From assembly GCA_030762935.1 (NCBI GenBank), contig CM060900.1, forward strand, positions 436,969,759-437,033,758: a stretch of 64,000 nt of DNA, in the 5' to 3' direction. A model generated the notes under the pieces. It searched no databases. It was given only the letters and a program-made list of their open reading frames with translations, and was not told the DNA's origin. Source of the DNA: Hymenopus coronatus. Taxonomy: Eukaryota > Arthropoda > Insecta > Mantodea > Hymenopodidae. A program made the position numbers and the translations under genes. Positions 12,450 through 25,094 of the stretch are shown here, in pieces (positions within the stretch are counted from its first letter, which is position 1; every line of letters starts with the position of its first letter).

Positions 12450-12730
12450 ATTTCATGGCGTTACAGCCTGCGAGGGGCCTAAGCCCACGCCCACGTACGC
12501 ATGGCAGATGTGAACGATCATCCAATCGATCCGGGGAGGTGATGTGGCCAGCATCACGCTTTCTCCAGCCTGAAAGTTTGCTTTACCGTCCGCGACTGCT
12601 GCCTATCGTAGTCCTTACTTTCCTAACAGTTTCTGTTGGTCACTGATCCCCATGAGTGAGATCGAATCCGGGCGCATTCCGTGGTTGGGAATCAGAGCAC
12701 CACTCTCTAGCCCACTGCGCCTTGGCACAA
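12450..12730 (-). mobile_element. SINE-I, tRNA-headed candidate
   Basis: Read on the minus strand, the right end gives GGCGCAGTGGGCTAGAG (A-box-like) and GGATTCGATCTC (B-box-like) about 45 bases apart, as in tRNA-derived SINE heads. The GC-rich body runs leftward to about 12450. Only one copy was seen in the window, so its SINE identity rests on the head alone. Confidence 0.6.
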
Positions 12731-13844
12731 AATGAACCGTTATTTAGTCAGCATTTTAATGTTTTCATTTTAGAAATTATTCGGCAATATATTAAAATGA
12801 ATGACGAAATGCTCTTGAACAAAATTGAAAAAAAAAAAAAAAAAATACATTTTAAAGAAGTTGTTACGTAACAGTAAAATCGTTAAAATCCATTTTATTT
12901 TCTTTTAATATATCGGCATATTTTGTCTTGGGATGAATTTGTGTATCAGATCGGTATCAAATCTGCGGAAAACATCGAACATTGAAGCTGCAGATACTAA
13001 GAGTCGGGTGTTTCTGCTTACACTGAAGTGCAGTGTCAGTGTCACGTGTCGCTAAACATGATGGTTTTGACTTTTTGTAACTCAAAGTTCCGTATTATGA
13101 TATCAAACATATGCTATAACAGCATATTCTCACTAGAACATATTTATTACAGATATTTCAGTATGAAAATCCACCCAAATACACCCCGTTCTGTTTTTGA
13201 ATCATTTGCTTTTTGGTTCATTCTTTGATCTCTCTTGTTTGACGCGCGCGTCTACAAATATGAAGCTACAAGTTGAAGCGTGGAACACAAATCCAGCACT
13301 CGAACACACCTGTTCCCAGAGTTATTAAAAGGTTCACAGGTTCAATAACTCAAGAGAATGACACTCTTGAGTTAACAGCCACAATCTGTTCGAGTGGCTA
13401 CTGCTCCGGCGTTCGGTTTATGACGGGTCCCCAAAGTAACCTATCCATGGGAGAGATGACCGTGTTGGAGGTTCTAATGACGCAGTATCAGGATGTATAA
13501 CATCTCTAGAGGTCAGGTATCCTGCTGATATCCAAGCCTGCACCCCGGATCTGGTCGCCCTCCGTCTCTTGCTTCACCTCTTTCTCCAGGTGGTTTCCAA
13601 AAGCACGAGAGGCCTTCGTGTGCTCTTAGGTTACGAAATCAGATTTCCTCTAACCATAATGCTTCTCAACAATGTTATACAACAGTCCCTCAATTTAAGG
13701 TTGATCGTTTGCTCTATGAGAATTGAAATATTTGCCTTGGTAGAAATATTCATGTTCTAAAATAAGTGATAAATCAGGAAAACGGCTCCTCTTTTTGCAT
13801 TAACGAAAAGAAAAGTACCTTGCGATCATTTGCTAGTATCATAT
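12731..13844. other. Spacer with A run and a strong small hairpin
   Basis: A run near 12829-12845. At 13346-13356 and 13364-13374 there is a perfect 11-bp inverted repeat (TAACTCAAGAG / CTCTTGAGTTA) with a 7-base loop. The less AT-rich stretch 13270-13600 has a 75-codon frame without recognisable motifs. Confidence 0.5.
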
Positions 13845-14015
13845 CAGCGCCGCAGGTATGCCGGAATTTGGAACCACAGTCCTATAACTATAGATGTCTA
13901 TAAACTTGACATAGGGCTGTCGTTTTTTAAGCACACTTAAGTCATCATTCTGCCCTGGTGTGAAGCCGCGACCTTGGGATCAGTAGGCTTGCTTTTAACC
14001 AACTAAGCCACCAAA
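13845..14015 (-). mobile_element. SINE-H, diverged copy
   Basis: Minus strand. The head is TGGCTTAGTTGGTTAAAAGC (A box) with a B-box-like GGCTTCACACC. The body in + orientation has CAGGTATGCCGGAATTT and a degraded form of the core shared with 28490-28675 and 34735-34900. I recall this core from insect SINEs; that is memory, not a search. Confidence 0.65.
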
Positions 14016-15399
14016 CCCGACTAAGTTAGACCCTATGCTTCAGCAGCACTCGGCTGAATCAAAGTATTCGCGGATACTCAAGAACACACCTCGGAGCCCG
14101 TCCGGAGAGGGAGGGTGATAGTCAATACCTCGCTTAATGCAGGTAATGACAAAAGTGATTGCTCTCCAATCACTTCATTCCAACACTTTATTCATCACTG
14201 ACGTCAACCTTTCTCGCTGCTGAGCTCTACTGCATAATTTAGGCAGACCCCTGTGAGTCGTGAGTAACTCGTTGCATTATGGCACGCTTAGGTTCAAGCC
14301 GCCTGACCTAGGACTTTGTGGTGCGGATATAAAACGTGCGGGAAGGCTAGGTTATAAATATTTTTTTACAGTTTATAATAGCTTTAAAAAAAACTGTAAT
14401 CTTTCAGAAACAAGTAAAGCCATTTGTAAGTTCTGGAAGCACTGGGCGTCCACGAGACATTTCATAGAAAGATGCATCCTCACGAAGTATTATCATAGGT
14501 AACAATAGACATCAGTTAATATTCAGTTCGAAATCTCATAGCTTCCTCTCCGTTGTCCGCATGCATTAAGCTGCGAGAGGTAAATGTGCCACTAAAATGC
14601 ACGGCTTAGTGAATCGTTCAGCAACCATAGGTACTAATCATGCATCCATCACAGGTTTTAGTCATTAGGACCGCTGCGTGGCTGCTGTTGTTGTGGTCAA
14701 CAAACTGCTTAAGCCCGAAAGTCCTAAGTTCATTATTTCCTGCATGCGATTTGCACGTCACTTCGGACCTTCAAAAGATACACAAGTGTTAAACTGTGTG
14801 TATTAAATTATAAAGTAAAATTAAAGTTAAAAGCTGATTAATGACGCTCGTGATACAAACGCTGTTATAACTTAAGTTTTAAAAAATTTAAAACTGGTAG
14901 CCAGCTTAAACATCGTAAACTTAAAAATCTCCAGCGGCAGTTAATCGTATTAAAACTAGTGGGAAAGTTATTTTTGTAATTCATCCCAGGTTTTCATCGT
15001 TTAAAACTTGACCTTTGTTGAGGTGAGGGGAGTGTTTATAGGGCATGCTAAGAGTGGACTGGGATTAAAGTGAAATATCAACATTTAGAGCGCCTAATAT
15101 CAACACGGTCATAACCCCATCTATTTTCATAGTTAATTGATAACCGCCTGAAATGCGTAAAGGTGGCTAATTGTTGCAATCCTCAAACATGTAACATATA
15201 CAATGCAAGACTAATTAAAATTATTATGCAGCCATAAGTGAATATCGTAAATAAGAGGTAAACATTTACAAAGAGCATTCATGCATATCAGAATGGCTAA
15301 TCCGGGATATTAAATCTGCAAGTATAATAATCGTCTAAGACATAAGAGGACGATACTATATGTACCCGCGTTAGGAACGAAGACGACAATATTTTCAAA
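14016..15399. other. No recognised feature
   Basis: Mixed to AT-rich spacer. The 80-codon frame at 14260-14502 has no recognisable motif. Confidence 0.45.
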
Positions 15400-17383
15400 T
15401 ACAAATAATGTATTTCTGAACTTAGCTTCCTTCTATACACTTCTACCAACTGTCTTGCCATTTTTAACCCCTCCAAAAATAAGAATTGTCAAGCTGTGCA
15501 AAATATGCCTCTGTGTCAAAGATGACCTCATTTGAACTTGTTTGCTCCCCTCTAGCCATTTCTACATGAATGGGAACAAAAAAGCATCGCAGAGAGCCAG
15601 GTCGGGCGGATATTTGAGACGCGGTAGCTTTTCATACAGTTTGGCACCAGCAGCTCCAAATGAATGTGCTAGTGCCTTGTTGTGGTGAAACATCATTTTT
15701 TTATTTACCAAATGGAACCGTATCTCCTTCAACTTCTGGTCGAACTGGACCAATCGATAGCATTGCCTACTAATCACTTTGCCTTTTCATAAGAAGTCAA
15801 TGACTATTTATTTATTTTCTATGAGAACATTGCTGGTTCCCCCAATTACATTGTTCACTTTAAAGAAAAAAGAGAATACAATATCATTTTAGTTACAAGA
15901 ACAGTAAAACAGTTATAAGCAGTACTAAAATACTACAGAATTAACTACAAAATAAATCATATTAAAAACAAAAAGCATAACAAAAACATAAGATGTTGCT
16001 GATGTTGATACATTTATAGTATATTAATCTACTATTATCAAGGTTATCGCAGGATAAAGCAAATCGGATGATTTTTTCACTAAATATACCAATAGGTAAA
16101 TGATGTAATTTATTATATAAAGATTGCATTCTAAATATAGGTGAAAACTTGTGTGAATCAGTGTTATAACCTTGCGAATAAAATATGTTACTTCCATTTT
16201 CGAAATCTATTTGATATAATATTTGGAACATAAGGATATGTGAATATATATTGCCTTAAGTTAGAATTTTCAAACTATTATGTAGTAGCTTGTAAAAAAA
16301 AAGGAAACTAATAAACGTGTGATAAACTTCTAAACTCAAATAAATGGAGCAGTGAACCATAAGAAATAAACTATAATAACATTGAATTATTTAAAAAAAT
16401 GCAACTTCAAGAACATTCATTGAGTAGCTTAAATTTGTTTGATATATTTAACATTAAAGGGACTCCATAGAACTGAAGCATATTCAAATCTCGATCTCTC
16501 GAGTGATTATAAAAAAATAAACAAAATTCTTAAATCGCTAAATTGAGAAGAATTAAGATTTATAAATTCCACATTTCTATATGCTGTATTTGCAACTGTA
16601 GTAATATGTTTTGAAAATGAAAAGTCTTTGTTGAAGTTTACTCGAAGATACTTATTTCTTTCCTCAGTTTATAATTATTGAATTTAGTCTTTAATATAGT
16701 TAAAACTATATTACATTTAAGTCTAGAGTAAGATATAACTTGGCATTTAGGATGTTTTAAAAGGAAGATTATTCTTTTAAATAATCCTACGTATGACATA
16801 TCCTACTCATCCCACCCCACCCCCCCAAAAAAATCATTTTTCCGGCCGATGAGATGTCTTTGGCTTCTTTGAAGCAGATTCACTGGAAACGACCCATTGT
16901 TTTGCTGCTTACTTGGTTTCTGGAGTACAGCGATGAATCCAGGCCTTATTCGCGGTGACAAGGTTCTTCGGATTTCGATTAAATACCTTCAAACACAGCT
17001 TCGAAGTTGAAAGCTACTTAGAAAATCGCGGCACCCATCGGGCTCAGAGCCTTTTAAGTACCAACTTACCATACATCATGGAATTGTCGTTCCCATCGAC
17101 ACACGTATGGCATCTGCCACTTCGTGAGCTTGTGTTCGACGATCAGCGAGAATTATATCAGTCTTTTTCAATCATTTCCTCCGTAACCACATCTGCTGGA
17201 CGTCCTATGTACTCATTAAAAACGGATGTTTGACCACGTTTAAAGTTGTTGGAACTATATCTAACTGTAGTCTTAGATCGGAAAGATCCCCACAAACAGC
17301 ATCCAAATTCGTGTTTATCTCCTAGCAAGCTTTTTCATCCAAAAGTAAAACGCGAATCACTGAATGATAAGCACCTTTTCCAT
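15400..17383 (-). pseudogene. mariner-family transposase, decayed and interrupted
   Basis: Conceptual translation on the minus strand gives mariner transposase segments in order: a start at about 17383 (MEK...), GRPADVVTEEMIEK and ILADRR near 17200, ARWVPR near 17030, AWIHRCTPETK with KQWVVSSES near 16900, then after an insertion VIDF, FHHNKALAHS and KYPPDLALCDAFLFP at 15562-15777, and a C-terminal EAYFAQLDNSYF near 15490. These match the mariner catalytic core: the first Asp region (TGDE-like, here TANKAW, so Asp/Glu are lost), the second (HHDNA-like, here HHNKA, Asp lost), and the third (SPDLAPSD-like, here PPDLALCD). Stops and frameshifts are frequent. A full family member is about 345 residues. 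It cannot encode an active enzyme. Confidence 0.9.
15795..16800 (-). mobile_element. Jockey-like LINE fragment inserted in mariner
   Basis: This block separates the mariner segments and reads on the minus strand as the region downstream of the reverse transcriptase catalytic centre: FNKDFSFSKHIT, TVANTAYRNVEFI, and SRFEYASVLWSPFN (around 16445-16660). These correspond to the conserved LGV-F...L-F--HI...LEYAS-VWSP pattern of Jockey/CR1/R1-type non-LTR retrotransposons. It has stops and is 5' truncated. Junction positions are approximate. Confidence 0.75.
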
Positions 17384-17726
17384 TTTAGCGAAAACATAAA
17401 TTCGTATGAATCGGTACCAAAATGGTTTGGGCGACATGTAATAAATTACAGTACACGACGGTAGTACCAACTTGCCTTGGCAAACAATTTATTTTGAAAC
17501 ACGGGTATTTACTGAAGCGCCCTCATATATCGAGTACATCTATAAAGTACGTTTATGAGATAAACCTGTTGAGTTTATTTCTGCACGAGGCCCTCTCTCA
17601 GATAAGAACTCAACTTATCAAGTAATACTTGTGTTCTTCTGCTTCAGAAGACTACAAAAACTTGCTTATTTTTTACAAATGAACTTGACTTCTTTGGATT
17701 CTTACTCTTTTTGTACGTTGAAGTGT
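17384..17726. other. Upstream flank of the mariner relic
   Basis: Probably includes the mariner 5' untranslated region, but I could not define a terminal inverted repeat. No other feature was seen. Confidence 0.35.
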
Positions 17727-18050
17727 GGCGCCTTGGCCGAGTGATTAGACCGCTCGCCTCCCACCTAGGCGGCTCGGGTTCGATCCCAAGCGTCTGCATG
17801 TGTGATTTGTGGTAGATGAAACGGCATTTGGGCGGATATTCTCCGGATGCTCCGGTTTCTCCCGCCAATCATTCCACTAATTGCTCCATCATCACCTTTC
17901 CTATCATACATTTCAGTTGCATTTCATATTATCCACATCCTCAAGCTCATGTCTGACTATAGGCCGACTACTTCCAGGTTCTCTATTCTGTGGTTTCGTG
18001 TCGTTGGCTTCCCGACAGGCTTCACCCTGGCATTTGTTTGTCAGTCCTAA
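17727..18050 (+). mobile_element. SINE-B (tRNA-headed)
   Basis: The head GGCGCCTTGGCCGAGTGATT (A box) is followed by GGGTTCGATCCC (B box) at about 17777-17788; the spacing fits a Leu/Ser-like tRNA. The body includes a segment GTGTGATTTGTGGTAGATGAA, also found (antisense) at 57899-58336 and in a headless copy at 43160-43365. The 3' end is uncertain. Confidence 0.8.
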
Positions 18051-18159
18051 ATGCGGGAGAGTACGCCGACTACGAACGAACGTTATGTACAACAATAATG
18101 AACATGCGGAATTTCAAGAAGAATACACCAGGTTTTTGGTAAATAAAAATTTGAAATAT

Positions 18160-18770
18160 GAGTAATGATCGAATTGAAATCCAAAGACACAGAATTAATA
18201 AAGTTGAAGCTTTAAATATTTTGGCATAATATTACTGGAAGATGGATTATTAAAATTATAAACAGATGATTATGCCAAGGAAAACAAATTCGTTACCTTA
18301 GAGCCGTAATAGTTGGCCAGAACAAAGAAAACTATTTACAAATAAGTAATTGAGAGAATGATTTCTTATGGAGGGGTGATTTCGGTAGTAAACAAACTAC
18401 AGGGAGGAAAATTGAAAGTTGCTGAACTAGACTTCATTGGAATATCAGCTAAAAATTGGAAAAGGAGAAAGTAAAGAAAGTAAAAATCAGATGGTTAATG
18501 AATATAGAGAAACATGTAGTTGAAGTGATAAATGAAAAAGGATTACAACCATTTGGACGCGTAATTAGAACGGTAGACGGAAGACCGCTAAAGGAGGTGA
18601 TGTAATGGAAACCAAATGGTAGAAACGAGAAAGGGAGACTAAATGGAAATTGGATAAATGGAGCAAGAAGATGTATGGAAATGAAAGACCTACAGGAAAC
18701 AAATGTGTTGGATAGGGAACTGTGTAGAAAGAGGATAAAATGGTGGACATTTTATGTACTATTTTTAGAT
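18160..18770 (+). mobile_element. LINE 3' fragment (C-terminal region of ORF2)
   Basis: The plus-strand translation near 18480-18760 yields KIRWLMNIEKHV, PLKEVM-WKPNGR, GRLNGNWINGARRCMEM, and DRELCRKRIKWW. This is the WYGHV--M-----PK-V-EW-P-G-R-RGRP---W-DDV-----...DR--WR pattern at the C-terminus of many animal LINE ORF2 proteins. The frame is broken. The upstream part, 18160-18440, is probably the preceding RT region but is too decayed to place. This C-terminus differs from the LINE at 58.3-63.4 kb. Confidence 0.7.
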
Positions 18771-19344
18771 TCGTTTGGTTGAGGAAAACGAGTCCGTTTT
18801 AGAAAGTCCTATCAAATAATGAGCATAATGCTCTCATTTAAGCAAAGGTAGCAGTTCACACGTATGTAATATATTCACAAATGAATATTTAACTTTGGAC
18901 AAGGGGGAACTGTGCATTTTAATTGCATATGGTGAATAATATTAATTTTTTCTGGAAAATCATGTTAAGTCTCAAATCTTGTGATTTTGTTTAAGGAATA
19001 GTTTTTCACATTTTAGTGCAAAACAACTAAACAATGTGGGTTTATTAATCCTGTGTTTGCTTTCAAATATTAGGTCGATTTTCTGAAACTATAAATTTTG
19101 TACAAAGTAGGTCCTGAGTTTTGAATACAACATCAGAGGATTATTTCCAGTCATTTCCAGGCTTCCCTAGAAACGGTAGTAGACCTAATTTACACAAGCC
19201 AATAGCATTTTCGGATTAGTAAGCTGAAGGAAACGCATGATTTTTAGGTTTTTCTTCTAACAAAGGATAATTGTCACAGTGGCGCTTCAGACTGAGCTGG
19301 GCTATAAAAACACACGTTTCTCAGATTTTTCCCCAATAAGTCCA
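18771..19344. other. No recognised feature
   Basis: AT-rich spacer between a LINE fragment and a family A copy. No motif or repeat match was noticed. Confidence 0.45.
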
Positions 19345-20190
19345 AGTTTGACAAGAAAAAATCTGATGTGTAACACTCGCACAACTTTCTCTACAAACAA
19401 ACTTCTTACACAGGTTTATTATTTTTTCTACACCATGCTAAACCAGACCAGCATTAGCAGAATATACTTATTACTTGGCTCCTTATTAGTATAAGAGAAC
19501 TAAAGGAATTCATTATGTTAAAGCAATAGCCAAATATTTCAAAAACTATCTTGTCCGAATGTCATTGGAATTCGCTTATTTGCTTGGTCAGGAGTAACAA
19601 AAGAAAAATGACTCTTCCTGTCCGAGAAAAGTATAAGAATTTTAAAATTGAAACTAATAACTAGGAATATTTGAAAACGGTCAACTCTGCAACAAAAATG
19701 CAAATGACATAAATTGTGTGTTATAACGAGGTATACATTATTTGTATTATTTTTTACGGTTTACTAGTTATGCGAAATTCAGAAAATGTTATCCAGAATG
19801 AGCAGATCTTCAGAAGATATTCCCTAAAAATTCAAGATGTAAGTTTTATTTGTAATGTAAATATTTTTAATATACGCTATTTTAATCAAAGTGTTTAGAG
19901 CCATTTTTGAGAAAATCAACATTTTCCATGTAAAGGGTAGTCTAGAGCAGGAGTATTTTCTTGAAAATCATCGTGTCGCATCCTTGGAAGATACCAAAAC
20001 TTAAGTTTGGTTTTTAACGGTCTATCAGTTTTTGAGCTATACTGTCCAAGACTCAGACACACACAGTACCTTTTTCTAAATATGTTTTTTTTATTCAGGG
20101 AGTCTCAAAACATGTATTTCTGGAGAAATCTCGGTATTGAATTTTTGGGTGCAACACCTTCTCTATACACTTAGTACGTGTACGTGTAGA
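19345..20190 (+). repeat. Family A repeat, near complete
   Basis: Runs from AAATCTGATGTGT through GAAACTAATAACTAGGAATAT, GCCATTTTTGAGAAAATC and TCGTGTCGCATCCTTGGAAG to TTTCTGGAGAAATCTCGGTA and CACCTTCTCTA. The CA-rich tract is at about 20051-20065. No poly(A) tail or terminal inverted repeat was established. Confidence 0.88.
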
Positions 20191-20195
20191 TATAA

Positions 20196-20880
20196 TAAAA
20201 TGTATAATTTAGAATTGTTAACTAATAGTACCTAATTCCTTAAGTATATCGGTTTTGAAAAATACTACACAAGAGAAATTGCAAGAATGGGTTTTTTTTT
20301 TTTTTTTTTTTTTCTTTTAGTGTTTTTTTATCTTGAAGGCACTCATCATCGGCTGATATTCTCATTGCTATATGACCCGTTGGTTGTAAGTTATCTTTAG
20401 TGCGGTTTTGAGCGCAGATACTTACACCTCGGTGCAGACAAAGTGCATTATTGGCTCCTGGCATAGGACCAGGCAGTTGGCTGAACGTTGAGCACAAGGC
20501 AGCACTAAAGTCAGCCGTTGCAACTTATATATATTTTGCACTATAAAATTTGGAGCTCAATTTGTGACCAATATGACAATGGCCTCTTGTAAATTGGTTT
20601 ATATTATTCTACCACACCTAGTACACCACAGTGAAACAAAATTTCCATGTTAAGGTTTCACCGGAAATACGTGTTTTCAGGCTCATTGACTACAAAAGCG
20701 TCTTTCAGTAAAACGGCTCGTTTATACCAATAACGTGAGTAAAACTAAATGTCGCTTAACGCCAACTTTACTAGGATGCTGGGAAGATGCTGTATATGCT
20801 AAATTAAGTGTAGTTAAATATTGACTGCGAATAATTAAAGGTGACCAAACAACGCTAAGAGCAATATGTTATCGCTATCA
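20196..20880. other. Spacer with T run and a family A 3' fragment
   Basis: T run near 20290-20312. At 20655-20700 an inverted fragment of the family A tail is present (TTTCACCGGAAATACGTGTTTT). The stretch 20330-20510 is less AT-rich and matches no family I could name. Confidence 0.5.
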
Positions 20881-21400
20881 GATGAATAACATAGAGCATC
20901 CTAAATGGTGGGCGGCAGGGCTACAACGGGGATTATCAAAGATTGCTTAAACGATATTTGGCATAGGGGTAACGAAAATAGATATTATAACGTTGTCAAT
21001 AAAGTAAACGTATGACTAAGCGATATAAACAGACAGGAAATAGAATATGGATGTGGAAAAAAAATCGTCATTGGTGTTATAAAATGAAATAAAAATTGGG
21101 TGGGGTAAAGAAACATATATTTTAGAATTGGATATGAAACAAAGGTCAGGTTGGGAGGGTGGAAAACTCGTAAGGTAGTTGATGAAGCTGGTAGGAGGAT
21201 TTGCCTATTATGCGGGGATCAGTAAGACTGGGCGCATATTTTGGCAGATTCATGCAGATGGAGGATGTTAAAAAAAATTACTGCCGGAAGTATCTTTAGC
21301 TTCAAACAGATGGACAGCATTCTGGGATTTGATTCTAAACAGCCAAACCGGCCAAGCCTGACCACATACTTAATCGACGTATGTGCATTAAGAGATAAAA
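20880..21400 (+). mobile_element. LINE 3' fragment with zinc-knuckle remnant
   Basis: Plus-strand translation near 21190-21300 gives RRICLLCGDQ-DWAHILADSC, a C-X2-C ... H ... C cluster like the C-terminal zinc finger of LINE ORF2 proteins, followed by LPEVSLASNRWTAFWDLI. The reading frame shifts repeatedly. No RT motif remains upstream. It is a dead 5'-truncated copy. Confidence 0.55.
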
Positions 21401-22329
21401 TAATTGTGTAAATATTGTATAGACTTATTTGGTGTTTGAGTAATCTATATGTGTTAATACGTGGTGTAGTTGTGAGTCCATGTGTGTGTGTGTGTGTGTG
21501 TGATATCGGTGTTTTCTTTCTTTTATTGATCTATGGTTCTGTTGTCGTAGTGCGCGAGCGTGTGTATGTGTGTATTTCCAATGTTGTAAAGATATATACA
21601 ATAGATATGTAGGTAATAATCTTAATTCAAATATTTTTAGACATCATTTACAGTCACCCGACCCATGCGACTGTATGACGCAAATATTGCATTATTGTAA
21701 ACTTAATACATACTGCTGCTGCTGAAGTTCAATAACTTCAAACGTCGGGTGGGCAAGACTTTAAGTAAAGTTCTCCACCGTAAACACACTCTATGGGGAA
21801 GAGTTTTGCCAATTTTTATTTTATCAAAACGGGCAAGATATTTACTTGTTAATTAAATGTACATATTGTTTTTTTTTGGAATTAACCTGTGAAATCCACC
21901 TCATTTGGAAAGAATTTTGTATAGTGTGTAAGGCATAAGTAATAGGCAATATTCTTTAACTTGCAATTGATTCGAAAGAAACTTTTTTCGTGTGAAAGTT
22001 ATCGTTTTCAAGATATTCGTTATTATTGGTTTCAGTTTTTGAAGTGCCGCTACTATTGATATGCTTCTCAAAAGGTAATTGAAGTACTATGAAACTTAAA
22101 TCCGTCGTACAATGGCACACTTTTGACTATAAATGTTCCTTTTTTTTTTTTTTTTAAATTCCTTGTACCTAATAAAACACGTTTAAACTATTGCTACAAA
22201 GGTTTATCTCGATTAACATAAATAACATGAAAAGCTTTCGTAGGAAAAGCCTACAGAAGCTATACAAAACAAACCATGATGGGTAGAGAAAGTTATGTAA
22301 AATAAAAGAGGAAAGGGCAGACAAAGGAA
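21401..22329. other. Spacer with GT microsatellite and T run
   Basis: (GT)n at 21482-21503 and a T run near 22139-22156. A diverged inverted family A fragment is possible at 21985-22060 (GATATTCGTTATTATTGGTT). No gene was supported. Confidence 0.55.
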
Positions 22330-22775
22330 AGACACACCTCACGCACTGCGACTTAGGCAGCTAATTCCCCCCGAAAGTTGGGATAAGATGATAGAACCAT
22401 AGGAGGCTATAGGCCGCAGGCACAAGTGACCAGAGACGCGTGGAAGCCTCTAACGTTTCCAAACCATGATCCGTCCCACAGTTGAAACGCCAGAGAGGGC
22501 CGGCAAGAGACCCGTCAACCTCACAGTCACCTAGTGTCCACAGTGGAAACTCCTTCCATTGAGCACAAATCAGCAGCATATGCTCGCAGAAACAATGCAC
22601 CGTGAACCAAGAAGATGAGAGGAAATAAAGAGGAAATCGTTGTAGTTGAGAGACTACCCCGGCATTAGCCTAGCCACCCCAGGAAAACAATTAGAAAGCC
22701 CAGGGTCAGATTGGGCAGTCGCCGGAAATCGAACCCGGGACCTCCCAAGAGGGAGTTGCAGACATTACCGTGTCG
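22330..22775 (-). mobile_element. SINE-F (tRNA-headed)
   Basis: On the minus strand the head near 22775-22720 includes ACGGTAATGTCTGCAACTCC and the B box GGGTTCGATTTCC. The body continues with TGGGGTGGCTAGGCTAATG to a GC-rich 3' part around 22330-22560. A tRNA-like head fused to an unrelated GC-rich body, sharply distinct from AT-rich flanks, supports a SINE. Only one copy was seen here. Confidence 0.65.
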
Positions 22776-23224
22776 ATAGTCTACTTGTTTATGTGAATAC
22801 ATCATATCACACTTGTATTAGCAATTTCAGAATCTCTCCCGTGTTTTAGATCTTGGTTTTATCTACTACATTATTTTTTATTTCATTTTCGTCATTCTGT
22901 TCTCTAAGAAGACACTGCTTCATTTGGCTGAGCACAGAACCTGGGGAGCGTTTTATGCTTACGGCGAAATAAACAAAGCTCTGCTGTGTAGTCTCTTCTG
23001 TGTTGTCGGAATCCATCCAATAAAATCAATCGTATCCTTTGGTAGCAATCCAATAACTCGCGTAATATTTTTAATCCGATGTATTTATGATCAATAGCAA
23101 ACGCGGCACACCCGTCTTGTGAAGCAATTCATCCGCGTATCTTCGTTAAATGCACGAATCACAAGAAATGAAGCAAAATGGTGATTAAGTGTAATAAACC
23201 TTTCATCGACGTTTGTAGTTTACA
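22776..23224. other. No recognised feature
   Basis: AT-rich spacer between two SINEs. Nothing was supported. Confidence 0.45.
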
Positions 23225-23560
23225 TTATCATGATCGAATGGTCAGACAGCTCGTCTGGCTGTCCCAGTTCGATTCTAGAGAATTACATTGAATTACCCGA
23301 GCCTGGGCGGGTTTTCTCCAAGTTCTCTGATTTCCCCCGCCATTCACTCCAATACCTACTCCATAATCATCTTTCTTTTAATCCAGTTCGCCGCCATTTA
23401 ACCTTACTCGTCACTCTCATACCAGGCATATGGCTGATCACCCATCCTTGCTAGTCCCCTTGATCTAGTCCCCTTGATATGGAGTCCGCCTGTTTTTCAA
23501 CAACCATCTTACTCCAGGTGCTGTCTTGCAAGTCCTGGGGGGGGGCGATTGTAGGTTCCT
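23225..23560 (+). mobile_element. SINE-J
   Basis: The start has an A-box-like GAATGGTCAGACAGCTCGTC and a B-box-like AGTTCGATTCTAG. The body contains TCATACCAGGCATATGGCTG, matched by CCATACCAGGCATTGCGCTG in the copy at 27900-28240. The body also carries a run of nine or more G near 23538. Confidence 0.65.
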
Positions 23561-24114
23561 CACACGAGGAGGGAAAATAGCAGAAGAATATAATTTTGGG
23601 TAAGCAAAACTAAATTTCATGGTTCATTTACCTGTAGACATAATGAACACGTGTTCTACGAACCGGTTTTTGAGCAGTGAAGACAAAATGAAGGTAGACG
23701 GAACCAGGACAGCTTTCGAAGAATGAAAACTTTCACGATCGCATTTTATATTCTGTTACTTATTTGTGCACATAATTGAAAATGCTATGTATATATTTAT
23801 TTATTATTCTTGTAACCTATGGTATTATATCTGTACAATGTAACACATATTAATGCATATATTTACAATGCACGTATGTAAAATTCTTGTGGATTATATA
23901 GTAATTAGTCTTATGTTACACTATTTGTCTCTTTCACTGTGATCGGTTTATTAGAATTGTCAGCATTATACATTTCGAGAGATTCTGCGGTGAACTCCTT
24001 ACGATACTTTTGCTTAGCAGTGTTTATATTACAAAAATGTGTCCCTGATGATTCGTAGCTCCGACCGAAACTTTTCTACAAGCGACTGCAGCTGCAAAAT
24101 ATCTTGCTAGTAAA
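23561..24114. other. No recognised feature
   Basis: AT-rich spacer. No shared repeat or coding signature was seen. Confidence 0.45.
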
Positions 24115-24930
24115 TCGTCACAAAAATCTAATGCGTTCCATTCTCATGGGTTGCTGTACCTCTGCTTAAAACAAATTATTCTTTCAAAATAATACTATTT
24201 TATCCACATCAAGCCAATCAAGATAAACATTAGCAGAAATTGTCTCCGGTAGTCTTGACACTTATTTCATGGTAAGTAGAAGGGACATAAGGGAACACAC
24301 TCCAATAAAACCACACCTAGGTCCTTTAAAAGCTGGTGGTTATAATGACAGATGAAATGAAAAAAGAGCTCCCGTTTGAGAAAAGTTTAAGTAAAGTTTA
24401 AAATGATAGCAATAGCGAGGAATATCTCGGAAACGGATAACTCTTAAAAAATAATAATATGTAAACAAATACATAAAAATGAAAGAAAAATATATATATT
24501 TGACTTGAGCTTTACCAGCTATACAAAAGCCATCTATAATGAAGAGGTCATCAGGGGATAAACATATGGTATTTTAATAAAAATCGTTAAGGCCATTTAT
24601 GAGAAAATCAACAATTTGGAAAAAGGTTTCATGTAAGGGATAGATCGGGTAGGAGATTTTCTTATGAATTTTCGCTTCGCATCTCTGGAAGATACTGAAC
24701 TTATACATAACATTTTATATTAGTCAACTTTTTGTTTTTCAGTTTAGTTGTCCACAAGCACACGCACGCACACCCATAGACACACATTGAACTTTTTATA
24801 TTTTTTGTTATTCAGGGGGTGTCAAAACATATAGTTCCGGTGAAATCTCGGTATCGAATTTTTGGGTGGAATGCAATACCTTCTCTACCTACTGTGTACC
24901 TTGTACATACGTGGTCGAGAGAAAAAAAAT
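24115..24930 (+). repeat. Family A repeat, near complete
   Basis: Begins AAAAATCTAATGCGTTCCAT and ends GTACATACGTGGTCGAGAG followed by an A-rich stretch. It keeps the GAGAAAAGTTTAAGTA, GGAATATCTCGGAAACG, ATGAGAAAATCAACAATTT and GGTGAAATCTCGGTATCGAA blocks. The CA/CG-rich tract is at about 24757-24786. Confidence 0.88.
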
Positions 24931-25094
24931 AAAACGCAAAAAGAGTAGCTCCTTTCTGAAGTCGTCGGATGAAGCACTGTTAAATTGGAATCCTTCAAAT
25001 CATATCCTGTCTAATCATAATTATTGTCTTCAGTAACCACATAACTTGACTTCTACCTTAGCCAAGGCAACTAGGACAATATATTTACGGGAAG

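Noticed and set aside
17727..17800. Possible tRNA-Leu/Ser gene
   Set aside because: Good A and B boxes, but it continues into a SINE-B body shared with 57899-58336.
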